33,862 nucleotides of DNA from Entrophospora sp. SA101. Taxonomy: Eukaryota; Glomeromycota; Glomeromycetes; Entrophosporales; Entrophosporaceae. The notes under the pieces were generated by a model. The model was not told the DNA's origin. It worked only from the letters and a program-made list of their open reading frames with translations, and searched no databases. Positions 21,489 to 31,617 of the stretch are shown one piece after another. Within the stretch, counting starts at the first letter, position 1; each line of letters opens with the position of its first letter. The position numbers and the translations under genes are program-made. The stretch spans positions 97,870-131,731 of the forward strand of contig CAUDNR010003334.1 in assembly GCA_958430865.1 (NCBI GenBank), in the 5' to 3' direction.

Positions 21489-21656
21489 TAGAGGTTGGAA
21501 TCGTCCAAAAAATCCTTAGTCGACTACTAGTTGGTCAAAATTTCTTTTAGTCGACTAATTAGTCGGCGATTATTAGTATTCGATTATTTTAGTCAACTAT
21601 TTAGTATTAGTCGATTATTTTTAGTCGACTATTTAGTCGACTATATTTTTTTAATA

Positions 21657-21698
21657 CTAGCGTGTAACCATTTGCTTCGCAAAATGGTCACACACTAG
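21657..21698. repeat. 42-bp near-perfect hairpin inside the hAT element
   Basis: CTAGCGTGTAACCATTTGC pairs with GCAAAATGGTCACACACTAG around a TTC-type loop, with CTAG at both outer ends. It stands out as GC-rich relative to its surroundings and may be a separate tiny foldback insertion. Confidence 0.8.
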
Positions 21699-21718
21699 TC
21701 ACGGGAATAACATCCTAT

Positions 21719-22063
21719 TTAATTAGAATATTCATTCTGTTTCATAATTATTAACTTTTTTTTTAATTTGCAGATTACAAATTCATCTCCATTTGAATCT
21801 TTAATTTTCTCGAAATACTTCCATACGAAGCTATATGTTATAATTCGTTTTTTTAAAGGTCTGGAACCACTGCTTGAGCTCAAAGCCAACGAATTGTTGG
21901 AATTATTTGACCTTGTATCAATGTTTATTATTTCGCATGGATAATTATCGCCAACACCAGCATCAACACCACCATTATCATCTTCTTCATAATATTGATA
22001 CTCCGCATATTTATTTTTATTATTTTCCATTAAATTTTTTTGTACCACAAAAAACGTTTTCAT
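21719..22063 (-). pseudogene. Truncated hAT transposase N-terminus with BED-type finger
   Basis: A 114-codon frame lies wholly within the hAT TIRs. After an acidic/Ser-rich N-terminus it reads KKRIITYSFVWKYFEKIKDS then GDEFVICKLKKK. S-x-VWKYF plus G-x-E-FVIC is the first half of a BED zinc finger. The second Cys of the CxxC pair and the downstream His are missing after an A-rich tract, suggesting a frameshift. The catalytic RNase H-like domain is absent, so this could at most make a DNA-binding fragment. Confidence 0.6.
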
Positions 22064-22430
22064 TTATAATTGGCCAGACAATAATTATAATTAGTATTAG
22101 TCGACTATTTTAGTCGATTCCAACCTCTATATCTGAATTTTAGAACATTTAAATCCTCATCAATAACTATTATGTTGCTTGTAGAAAGTACTTATTTAAT
22201 AGCTCACATTGCATTCTCAATTTTGAACTTTCTTAATGATCATCGCCGTATCTGTCATAATTAGTCTTCCATTTAATAGTTGCATATCAGTAAGTATATA
22301 GTTATTTTATATTCATTTGTATAAATAATACTTAGTTTAGTTTTAACAATAGACAATATATTAATCCTAATGAAATTATTGTGTATGACACATACACAAT
22401 AATTTTCAATTACCCAAATTAAACATCATT

Positions 22431-22641
22431 GTTAAAATAGCACTTCTTATACCTTTTTCTAATGCACGTGTAGAAAGAATATTTTCGGAAATGAAGTTGA
22501 TTAAAAAACAAATTGAGAAACAAAAACACATGTAAATATGCTAAATAATCATTTAGTGATTTAAATGGACTAGATTTTGATTTTGAAAAGCATATGAACG
22601 AACATTGGGCAAATAAAAAAGGAAGAAGATATTGTTGTTAA
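22431..22641 (+). pseudogene. hAT transposase C-terminal dimerisation domain relic
   Basis: The plus strand reads VKIALLIPFSNARVERIFSE then MKLIKKQIEK, the highly characteristic hAT C-terminal motif (P-x-SNA-x-VER-x-FS-x-M). A stop at about 22535 interrupts it. A shifted frame continues LNNHLVI, and another ends LDFDFEKHMNEHWANKKG to a stop at 22641. It lies outside the TIRs of the adjacent hAT element, on the opposite strand to its BED frame, so it derives from a different copy. Confidence 0.75.
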
Positions 22642-22734
22642 TTTTAAATTGTATTTTATTCTTTTTTATTTTAAAAAATCATATAAATTTTTACCAACCA
22701 ACAAAATGCATACTGAGAATATTCGGTTGTTAGG

Positions 22735-22921
22735 TTGCGTAAAGTACACTTCGTGCAGTGAGTATAGTACAAACCATTTTTTTTAGTAATGATAATTGTA
22801 CCTGCATGCCTTTTTGTGTTGGGTGGGTGTGTAGGACCCATAATTGTACTTGCTGTACTTAATCTAATTATACTTATGTTTGTACTATACTCACTGCACA
22901 AAGTGTGCTGTACTCAACTTG
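22735..22921. mobile_element. Small inverted-repeat (MITE-like) element
   Basis: The left arm holds GTGCAGTGAGTATAGTACAAAC (about 22753-22774) and the right arm GTTTGTACTATACTCACTGCAC (about 22879-22900). The match extends outward for about 15 more imperfect bases. The loop of about 100 bp contains GTACTTGCTGTACTT-type repeats. Open frames over it (22671-22901 minus, 22789-22998 plus) come from the palindrome and are not genes. Confidence 0.75.
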
Positions 22922-22998
22922 CTTATACCTGTGAATATGTGCAATTCTGCTACAAAATCTTTTATTTAAAAAAAAAGAAAAAAAAAACAATTAATTAA

Positions 22999-23460
22999 AA
23001 ACAGTTAATAAAAAAAATTAATTTAAATAAATCGTCAAATTTACCCCCGAAGGAAAATAACAAATTTTTAAGTTTTAACTGTTTTTATGTCTACAAAAAA
23101 ATTGATACTTAAAAACAATGTACACGAATTCTCTAAGTATACTTGAAACATACTTGAGGAAAAATCAAGTAACCTTTTAAGTATATTTCAAGTACGTTTC
23201 AAGTATGTTTTAAGTGTGAACTCTATTTATTTACTTTAAACAATTGATTGAAAGGACCGACTTTACGTGCGACAAAAGAAAATGGATATTATATTGTTAA
23301 GGAAGCTGTGTAAGTATGGTTTCATATATTCATATTCACCTGAAAGATTCTTTATTTATTTTTTTCGCCAACATGTTTTCAAATGTGTTTCAGGTACATT
23401 TTAAGTATATGAGTATGTTTTGAGTACATTTTAAGTATCTAGAGCCATTACACAGGTAAA
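22999..23460. repeat. Degenerate AAGTAT(A/G)TTTCAAGTA repeat clusters
   Basis: Two clusters, about 23130-23215 and 23390-23440, hold repeated AAGTATRTTTYAAGT motifs in mixed orientation. They are separated by unique sequence containing the first copy of a 36-bp direct repeat (from 23233). No coding signal. Confidence 0.6.
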
Positions 23461-23531
23461 CTCGACAGGTCAGACATTTGTTTATATTATCAAGTACTTT
23501 AAATAATTGATTGGGAGGACTGACTTATCGA
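23233..23531. repeat. 36-bp direct repeat flanking about 230 bp
   Basis: ACTTTAAACAATTGATTG at 23233 and ACTTTAAATAATTGATTG at 23496 start two roughly 35-bp copies that continue GRAGGACYGACTTA. The second copy overlaps an 84-bp inverted repeat (about 23455-23538: GGTAAACTCGACAGGTCAG against CTGACTTATCGAGTTTGCC). Confidence 0.65.
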
Positions 23532-23538
23532 GTTTGCC

Positions 23539-24601
23539 TTACACTCTCATATTTGATTGGCTAATTTCAACTTCTAATATACTGTGAGATCGCAACAATA
23601 ATAATTTATTTAATAATACAATAATACAATTATACTGACATTTTATGCAATTTAATGTGCTAATGATTTATGCACGAAACATTGCTTTAATTTCAAACTA
23701 TCTTTCACTGATCACGTTCTTGGCGAGTGCCCTCATTACTTATCAAGTCAGGTATGTATAACTTTCCTACCCTGATCGTATTTCTTTGAGGGTGCCCTCT
23801 TAGTTGTTACTCGCTTATTCATTAAATCAGGAACGTCTCCTTTAGATTTCACTCTATGTCCATCTAGAGCTACTCTCTAATAATCAAATCAACAAAATAA
23901 AAAAGGAAAGAAATAATATAAAATATAAAATAAGGAAAAATAATTATACACGGGATTAGTATAAAGTATTACTACTGTTAAGATAAACTTACTATCGTTA
24001 TAAAAATATATAATTCAAGGACAAAGACAGTTTTTTATTTATTATTATGTCAAATGATTATAAGATGACAATTACATGAAGTTAAGGAAATCACAACGTT
24101 ATTTGTATGTTCTAAAAGTTCAATCATCTGATTTCCCAAGAACTCTTGATCTGTTCTAATCAAAATTCAATCAAGAGCTTTCTTTAAGAATAATTCCAAG
24201 TTCTTTTTAAAACGAACGAATGATTTTGAATTATTTCTTTTAAATAAAATTTTAAAAGAAATGTTTAGAATGTTAGAGTAATCCTTCTTGACAATTCCCG
24301 TTAATTATTTTATTGGTTCATTATGTTGATTTAGTAACACTTTATCAGGTTGAATTCTATTTCCGCGTTTCTGATTCATAATAAATCTTTCCCGATTTAT
24401 CCCATTTATTTTTGTTTATGCAATGCACCAAACATTACGCACATTTCTATTTTGGTATTCTATATTGTGAATGGTGTGCTGACTGTATTGTGCAATTTAA
24501 TATTAGTAATCTCTAAACGTTCTATTAGTAAGCAGTTTTAATCAAGGTATAAATATGTCTTAAGCCAATATCATGTTCATGACATTCAAACACTTTACAA
24601 T
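23539..24601. other. Spacer and probable 5' region of the 711-aa gene
   Basis: AT-rich with no confident gene. A less biased patch at 23720-23890 reads in part VALDGHRVKSKGD on the minus strand but is short and unplaced. The 63-codon frame at 24350-24541 is hydrophobic and unassigned. The promoter of the gene starting at 24602 probably lies in the last few hundred bases. Confidence 0.4.
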
Positions 24602-26737
24602 ATGAATAATCTAAACATTGTAAAAGAACAAATTTTCATATATACTAAACGTCCTCTATCACTAATCTTAACTAATAAAGATTGGTACAAGATATCAAAA
24701 GACCACAAAACAAGAGCAAAATGGATCATTAATCAACATGGGAAGGCACATGCATTTTTTTATGCAATTCATTATGGCCATAACTTTATATCATTAGAAT
24801 TAGTTAATCTTCTTATCAAAGAAAATGTTATTTTATCTAGATATCTTGTGCAAAGATTATTATTACAATTTGGAAAATCTGATCATAGTCTAATTGAACT
24901 AAAAATCAAAAATGACATCAACAACAACATTAATAATAACATTAATAACAATAATGGCACAGATCAAGAAATTTCTATGGCTTCTCAAAAATATTATAGA
25001 AATCCTTGGGCTTCAAATATTCCTGTATCAATATTTATAGCCTTGTTAAAAGCAGCTAAAGAACAGTATGGTCCAGATCTTCCTTTGAAAGGAAATGATA
25101 TTGAAACTTTTCATTTTTTGACTGGTGGACCATTATCTATTGATTTGGCTCCAACAAAATTAAAAGAAAATCTTGAAAAAATAAAGGATCTTATATTAAA
25201 TAAAAAATTTGTACCTTTTCCTCCAAGACCAACAACCCCATTTGAAGACTCAATTGATTACCAAATAGAAATGCAAATACTTAGTCGTAAAGAGTATCCA
25301 GCCAAAGATGGATTTGAAAACAACAAGCAACTGAACATAATTGCCAGAGCAATATTAATTTATCTTGAAATTGTAGAACTTTGGAAACAAATTGGCTACT
25401 ATGATGTATGTAAAGATGTCAATAATTTAGTATTACAAGGATCTTTGCTGATTCTATTCTATCCAAATCATAAAAATGATGAAGTTTGTGTTTATCCAAC
25501 TACAAATGATTTTGTTGAACAGCTTCAACAATTAATCAAAGTTGGATTCAAGCTGACAAAATCTGTTATGGCTGATATTTTAATTTTGTATGAACAACAC
25601 CTTAATGAAATTGGAGGGACACTCTTAGAAGCTTTTCAGATTGTTAGAAATCTGACAAAACTTGAAATTATTGAATGTTGTGCTGTAGAAGTTATTAAGA
25701 TCAACAGGAATTTGAAAAACCATCAAGTTCTAAATTTTCTAAAAATGCAAATTGAAGAAAATCAATTGGAACATATCTTTCTTGAAGCCCTAATTTATTA
25801 TTATTTTGATGATAAAACCAGAAAAAAATTAATTGATTATCAAATACTTAAACAAAATAACTCTTCTATTCACAACACTGACAATTCAATTAACAATGAT
25901 ATTAGTAAAACTATAAATAACATCAACAAAAAATCAACTAAGTATCATAATTATGGTAATAATTATTATCAACATAATATTGAGAATTTGGGAAAAAATA
26001 ATTATTATTGGACAAAATATTATGTTGAAAAATTAATATGTGATGATAATTATAAATTTATAAATTCAAATATTGAAGCACCAATTAACAATATAAGATT
26101 ATTAAGATTAAGCAGCAACTTCTACAAATGGGTGTTAAAAAATTTCAATCCAGATTCATTAATAACAAGATTGTGTTTTAATGATATAATTATATCCAAA
26201 GTTTGGATTGATAGAGAACTGCAACTTCACCCAGAAAGAAGAATACCAGAAAGAATAACTCGTGCATTTGAATTGATCATATTTATTTACAATGAATTTT
26301 GTCAAAATAATATTCCATTTGAATTGACACATTTAAATTTATTAAAAAAGTCAAATAATATTACAACTTTGAGGTCATTTTTTGAAGGTTTTTTGCCTCA
26401 AATTTTTAATCTTGAACCAAGTTTTACATATAACAACAACATCAATACTCAAGAACATATATTGGAAAATCAACTACATTTGCAAAACCAACCCCTTCTT
26501 CAACTACTTGATAATGAAAAGAATGAAAAAAAATTTGAAATTGAAGAAAGAATCAGATCATGGTTTGAAGAATTGGAAAAAGTTTATCATCAATTAGCCA
26601 CAATCACACATGATAATGACCAGTTCACTTTGAGTTTTATATCTTGCATGAAGAATTTTTGGAAAAGAATTGTGGAAGAAACTGATTTCATCAATGAATT
26701 TAAATTTAAAAAAGGAGAATGCGAGGAAAACATTTAA
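24602..26737 (+). CDS. Uncharacterised 711-aa helical protein, single exon
   Basis: One uninterrupted 711-residue frame in a region where other genes have many introns. The N-terminus, PLSLILTNKDWYKISKDHKT then WIINQHGKAHAFFYAI, resembles an F-box-like or helical leader that I associate with lineage-specific Glomeromycotina proteins of unknown function; this is recollection, not a search. The rest is predicted mostly alpha-helical with Leu/Ile/Glu/Lys periodicity. Asn-rich inserts lie at about 104-119 and 415-475. No signal peptide, membrane segment or catalytic motif is visible. Start chosen at 24602 (ATGAATAATC) because no longer in-frame extension is evident. I do not assign a function. 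Confidence 0.8.
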   Translation: MNNLNIVKEQIFIYTKRPLSLILTNKDWYKISKDHKTRAKWIINQHGKAHAFFYAIHYGHNFISLELVNLLIKENVILSRYLVQRLLLQFGKSDHSLIELKIKNDINNNINNNINNNNGTDQEISMASQKYYRNPWASNIPVSIFIALLKAAKEQYGPDLPLKGNDIETFHFLTGGPLSIDLAPTKLKENLEKIKDLILNKKFVPFPPRPTTPFEDSIDYQIEMQILSRKEYPAKDGFENNKQLNIIARAILIYLEIVELWKQIGYYDVCKDVNNLVLQGSLLILFYPNHKNDEVCVYPTTNDFVEQLQQLIKVGFKLTKSVMADILILYEQHLNEIGGTLLEAFQIVRNLTKLEIIECCAVEVIKINRNLKNHQVLNFLKMQIEENQLEHIFLEALIYYYFDDKTRKKLIDYQILKQNNSSIHNTDNSINNDISKTINNINKKSTKYHNYGNNYYQHNIENLGKNNYYWTKYYVEKLICDDNYKFINSNIEAPINNIRLLRLSSNFYKWVLKNFNPDSLITRLCFNDIIISKVWIDRELQLHPERRIPERITRAFELIIFIYNEFCQNNIPFELTHLNLLKKSNNITTLRSFFEGFLPQIFNLEPSFTYNNNINTQEHILENQLHLQNQPLLQLLDNEKNEKKFEIEERIRSWFEELEKVYHQLATITHDNDQFTLSFISCMKNFWKRIVEETDFINEFKFKKGECEENI

Positions 26738-27599
26738 AAAAAAATATACCATTTATCTTGCTTATCTTATATTTTAAAAAAAATGTATTTGTCAAATGTC
26801 ATTTTATTAAAATAATATATATTCATATGTAAAACCTTTTTTTTAAAATAAATTAACACAGATAAAAAAAAGAATTCCGTCTTAATTTCTTTTGTGCGAT
26901 CAACGTTTTCACCATATTGAGCGAATTTTGAGTCATATGGCAAATATTCTGTTTATTAAAGAGAGTTCTTTGCAATTGCAATCGCAATCGCAATCGTCTT
27001 GTCTGTTATTTGCAATGATATTGCAATGAACTTCCGCTTTCCCAAATTTTTTTTTATTCAAAAAAAGGTTCGATTATTTTTTGCGCAACCAAAATTATTA
27101 CTTTTTTATTATTATTATTATTATTGGGTAAAAATAAAAAAATACGTCAAAAGTTATTTGAATATTATTATTATTATATTTATAATTATCAAACAGAATT
27201 TTTTTTAAACAATAAACAATATCTTTTAAATTATGGCTAAAATTTACAATTGATTATTTTTTTTTGGTACAGATAACGTTATACGATAACGAGAAGTTAC
27301 TATTAAAGTATTAAAGTGTGGGTTCATTGATATTCATAAATTCATTGACAATTATAATTGATAAAATGTTTATTATTGTTATTAGTAATAATAAAAAAAG
27401 TTTTCAATAAAAATAACTGACAATTCAACAACATTTTTTTTTTAAAATAAATTTTGATATTTATTTTAAACACCTTTTTAACACTACAACAATAAATCAA
27501 TTTTTAAACGATGGCATCTATCTTAACATCTATTGTATATATAAAGGCTGTGAGTGGTGCAAACCTTCAAAAAATCACTATATATAAATTTTGAAATAA
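26738..27599. other. AT-rich spacer after the 711-aa gene
   Basis: Nothing coding recognised. A GCAATC hexanucleotide run at about 26972-26996 (three to four units) and (TTA)n at about 27108-27126 are the only distinct features. The 69-codon frame at 26999-27208 is homopolymer-driven. Confidence 0.55.
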
Positions 27600-27847
27600 A
27601 CGGTGCACATGCCTCGAGGTGCCAATTCCCATTGCAGAACGTATTTGCCTTGACAACTCACAAAACTCAAGGCGTGACATTGCTCTAACAATTGATGAAA
27701 ATATGTTTGCCTCAGATCAGATCTATGTGGCGATGAGCAGGGATCCTTCTTGGGACCAGTTGAATATCCTTCATTTGGTTTGATTACCCGAAGGTGGATA
27801 AAGATGTTGTGACTGAATACAGAAGATTAAACACCAAAACGGTCTAA
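27600..27847 (+). pseudogene. PIF1/Helitron helicase C-terminal relic, two frameshifts
   Basis: Three consecutive frames spell the end of a PIF1-like helicase. First is CQFPLQNVFALTTHKTQGVT (the conserved A-x-T-x-HK-x-QG motif V region). After a shift comes LTIDENMFASDQIYVAMSRD, the Q-x-YVA-x-SR motif VI. A third frame gives FDYPKVDKDVVTEYRRL to a stop at 27845-27847. The ATPase core upstream is missing. Such helicases are carried by Helitrons, so a Helitron origin is likely but no Helitron end was identified. Confidence 0.75.
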
Positions 27848-28509
27848 AAAATATTATTAACGAATGAATTAATTGATTAAAAAAAAAATTTTTTTTGATG
27901 TAACGTGCTCATTTTGCATCCGAAATTTTAATCTTGTTGAAATGTGGTTTTGAAATAAAAAAAGTTTATGTTACGTTGTGCAATTAAATTAATTTTGTTT
28001 GGAGAATGGCAATTCATGCGAAAACCAATTTAACTCGATATACAACATAATAGTTCGAAATTATATAGTAACAGTAATAGATAAATAAATATTAGAGAAG
28101 CCAAGAGTATTTTATATGATACGGTGTGTTAATTATACAAAAAAAAAGTGTTAGACACCTCAAATATATTAATTACACAAAAAATTTATAGCTTATGTTC
28201 TGAGGTTGTGTATATATACTGTATACTCAAACAATTAAATATAAAGAGATTTGAAAAACAAATCTTGACGCGTAACAATTATCCTAAAACATACATAATA
28301 GTGTGTTTTGAAATCTTTAATGTGATGGCCTAGGATCTCTTGTTTCTTTAATTTTGTTTATCATCATCAACCAGCGTATTAAAATTCTTTTTGAGCATGT
28401 ATCGTGTAAAATTCTTTTAAAAAACTGCGGGTAAAATCCGAGTTTTTGAAAAGAAATTTTAAATGCAATCGAGTCAGGTGAACCCCGCCTTTTGGAAGTG
28501 AAGTCATAA
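27848..28509. other. AT-rich spacer, nothing recognised
   Basis: Both strands lack a supportable gene. Open frames at 28148-28333 (+) and 28317-28526 (-) have no recognisable family. The N-terminal strand of the DDI1 ubiquitin-like domain, expected upstream of 28510, is not visible. Confidence 0.45.
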
Positions 28510-30072
28510 ATGGAATTAGAAAACATTAAGGCTCTAATTGAAGCTAAGGTTTCAATACCTTTTATATTAGTCTTTATTATTGTTCTTTAATGTTATGTAC
28601 ATGTATATGTATGTAACTCTGCTGATTGTGGACAGGAACACGAGTAAATAATCTATCATGGAGAAAAATTAACAGATCCTAAAAACTCTTGAACAATATA
28701 AAATTATCCAATATGATATATTATTGCTTAGAAAACGAAATACAGGAACTCGACCAACTGTTAGCACGTAACAATATTTGATATAAACCATTATTGGGTT
28801 AAAAAATAAAAATCATACTGTTATTCTAGTATTTCACTAGAAACAGAATTAGTTTGTCAAATAATGCTAAATCAGCATCAAATGATACAACAATTGCTTC
28901 AAAGTAATATTTTATCAATTAGAGATGTTAAAACATTTCTGTTGATTATTTAATTGGATATTGTTAGACTCGACCAGAATTAGCTAATGCTTGCTTTAAT
29001 TAGAATATTCTTAATGCAGATCCTTTTGGCATTCAACGAAGGATTGAAGAATAGAAAATGTTATGTTGAATTTTAAGATAGCCTTAGAATATAATCCAGA
29101 ATCCTTTGGTCAAACGAATTCCAATAAATTAAAGGCTACGTATTATATATATACATATATTTATTAAAAATCAGGCAACTATGTTGTGTATTGTTGTTGA
29201 GGTAAACGGACATCCTGTCAAGGCTTTTGTTGATTCTGAAGCTCAAGAAACTATAAGAGGTGTAAATGAGGAAGCACAAATTTTGGCATTTTATTGAATT
29301 TCATTGATGGGTAAGAATTAAAATTATATTTATATATATGCTCATTTATAAATTTTTTATTTTTATTTGTAATTAAAATTTCTTGGTGACATTAGAATCT
29401 TGAAATATGATTTTCAGGAGTTGCTAAAGGTGTTTCATAGCAAGAGTTTTAGGACGTGTCCATACTGCCAAAATACGTGTTGGAAATGGCATATTTCTAC
29501 TGTATTCATTCACAATCATGGAGATTTTTGTATATTTAAATTTGAATTGGATGGATGAATTGATGGATGAATTGATGGGTAATTAATAATAGTTATTATT
29601 TTATTTATTTTAAATTTGGGCATATGGTGTAGACTTGCTATTAATTGAAAGACATCGGGCCTTAAAACTCTTATCATCAATGGAGAAATGATTACATTTT
29701 TACCAGAGTGTGAGTTTCCAGAACATGCACAGATAAATCCTCCTGGTACTAACAGTTCTCAACTTTATTAAATTCATCATCATCATTGGCTTCCACATCA
29801 AATGTTATACCTCCTAGTCAACCATCTAATACTAACGCATCTACTCCAGGCAAGTAAAAAATTAAAAATGAAGTGAAGTGAAAAATATACAATTATTTCA
29901 TTTAATGCGTTTGATTTAATCATTTAACTATGAAATTTGCCTAGCATTATTAACATCATCATCACAGAGTCAAACTTATTTATCTCAAGGAACATATTGA
30001 ACAGATAACGTCAATGGGTACAATAAAGCTATCAAATCATTAGAAGTCATCCTTAATTTATTATTTGAATAA
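28510..30072 (+). pseudogene. DDI1: DDI1 (ubiquitin-shuttle aspartyl protease) pseudogene
   Basis: Fragments of every DDI1 domain occur in order on one strand. The ubiquitin-like domain gives MELENIKALIEAK and IIYHGEKLTDPKN; the linker gives QIMLNQHQMIQQLLQ; then TRPELANACFN, NADPFGIQRRIEE and NPESFG. The retroviral-type protease gives VVEVNGHPVKAFVDSEAQET and RVLGRVHTAKIRVGNGIF. The PEST-like tail gives EMITFLPECEFPEHAQINPP, and the UBA end gives EQITSMGTIK. In-frame stops and frameshifts separate nearly every block, and the beta-grasp N-terminus is missing. The catalytic DSG triplet is DSE here (Asp 29232-29234, Glu 29238-29240). Intron-like gaps remain (for example after GCTAAG at 28548), so this is a decayed gene copy with introns, not an obvious retrocopy. 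Confidence 0.85.
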
Positions 30073-30303
30073 TATAAAAAGGTTTTTTTGTGTAATTCCA
30101 ATTTGGTATTTGTGAAAAAATTTTCCTATTTAGGGATGGACAATAGAAACAAGGTAAATGTCTACTGTAGTACTATTGTCCACACCCCATTTATGGACTA
30201 AAAAAAAAATTTCAACTCACTTTATATTTAACTATATTTATGTTATTCATTTATTTATTTAAAGAAAATATTATAGTTTACACACAAATTTTTCCACTAG
30301 GAT

Positions 30304-31617
30304 CTAGTCGACTTGTGCGCCGTAACCTCTAATTCCTTCTGCATATTTCCAATCCGTCGCAACAGAATAAGGTTGAGTTATTTCAAAACCTTGTTCTGTT
30401 ATTTTTGCACGTTGAAACTAAAACAGCAATTATTATAATGATAAATATAGTGATTATGAATCATCAAACCCCCAAAATAAAAGCCATTTCAACGAATAAA
30501 GAAATAAACAAACTTTATTTAAACTACGAGTATCCCTATAATATAATACTTTCATACAATTGTCTATAGCTGTAATTGCCTCCTCTTCTGTAAGTGTATC
30601 TTCACGACCTTCAACAGCATTACGAAGGATAGGTTGTACCAAATGAGCTCCAAAACCCGTTGAGATTGTTGTTGCTTTAAATGTTGTTCCAAGTAAATCA
30701 GTATGTCCAAGAAATCTGTGTTTTTTTTTAAAAAATATGTGTATTTGAATCATAATATACAAAATAAATAAATAAATAATTTATTGAAAATAAATATTGT
30801 AAACGAACTTTTCTCCTTTGTGATATCCTCCCACTATAAATGAATTCCAAAGTGGATTGAATTGTGATCTTCTATTGTACATTACTTTACTTAAGAATTC
30901 ATAAATATGAGGTGCAGAAAGAGTGTGGCTATCATTTGTATAATATTCTTCTATCCTGTAAAAGTAATAAGATCAATAATAAGATAATATATGTTTTGAT
31001 TTCTTTATTGTTTTTATATAAATATATATATAAATTTATTTATTTATTTACATTACTGTATTTAATAAATGTTGAACATATTGAAAATCTGAAATATCCC
31101 CTGATGCGCCAATCATTGTGTAGTCACCAATTGGACAAATTCGCTGTAAAACGATAATAATCAAGATCACTTTAATAATAATGAAAGATCAAAGTATTTT
31201 ATATATTAAAGTTAAAATAATTGCAAACCTCAACATCCTTGAAACGTGCAAGGTTGCCATAAGAAGCTTAAATAAAAAAATTTTAATCAACATTAATGAA
31301 ATAATAATTTCTTATATTCAAAAACTAATTGATAAAATAATACACATACCCAAATTATCAGCTGCCATCATAACACCATCTCGATACTCTAATGCAATAA
31401 CTGAACTACCGGTAACAATTGGTGTCCTGTTCTCATTATCAAACAAAAAAGTAATTTATGTTAAAGTAAATACTATCTATCATTATTTTTATAACCTATA
31501 AAATATATTGTATGAGTATATAAAAATTATTTCATACAAAGTATGCGAAATTGGACCAGAGAGTACTTGGTTTTCACTAGAGAGCAAATCGCCTCCTGAT
31601 AACAAATAATTGTCCAT
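30304..31617 (-). CDS. 20S proteasome subunit beta-7 (PSMB4/PRE4 type)
   Basis: Structural, non-catalytic beta subunit of the 20S core. Seven exons: 31617-31538, 31426-31350, 31266-31229, 31143-31052, 30955-30809, 30715-30514 and 30417-30304; 249 residues, all in frame. It reads PIVTGSSVIALEYRDGVMMA, ADNLASYGNLARFKDVERIC, DYTMIGASGDISDFQYV, YNRRSQFNPLWNSFIVGGYH, FLGHTDLLGTTF, CMKVLYYRDTRSLNKFQ and SVATDWKYAEGIRG. MVTG-like PIVTGSS in place of a catalytic Thr1 context, and the D-x-LG and R-x-NPLWN signatures, fit beta-7 rather than beta-4 in yeast numbering. A short N-terminal propeptide (about 28 residues) precedes PIVTG. The intron 4 donor is the second of two overlapping GT sites (CAGTAAT|GTAAAT), as only that one keeps the frame. 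Confidence 0.93.

Larger units (their letters stand above)
21489..22129. mobile_element. hAT element with TIRs and 8-bp target duplication
   Basis: The left TIR TAGAGGTTGGAATCG (from 21489) is matched by CGATTCCAACCTCTA ending at 22129. The flanks TTTCTGAA (21481-21488) and TATCTGAA (22130-22137) are an 8-bp target-site duplication with one mismatch, diagnostic of hAT. Subterminal regions are full of TAGTCGACTA-type palindromic repeats at both ends, likely transposase-binding sites. At 641 bp it is non-autonomous and contains a minus-strand BED-finger ORF and an inner hairpin. Confidence 0.88.

Noticed and set aside
22671..22998. Two overlapping open frames on opposite strands
   Set aside because: Both lie across the inverted-repeat element and are mirror products of its palindrome.
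23720..23890. Minus-strand reading DGHRVKSKGD, reminiscent of restriction-endonuclease-like proteins
   Set aside because: About 40 open codons and nothing on either side; could be chance.
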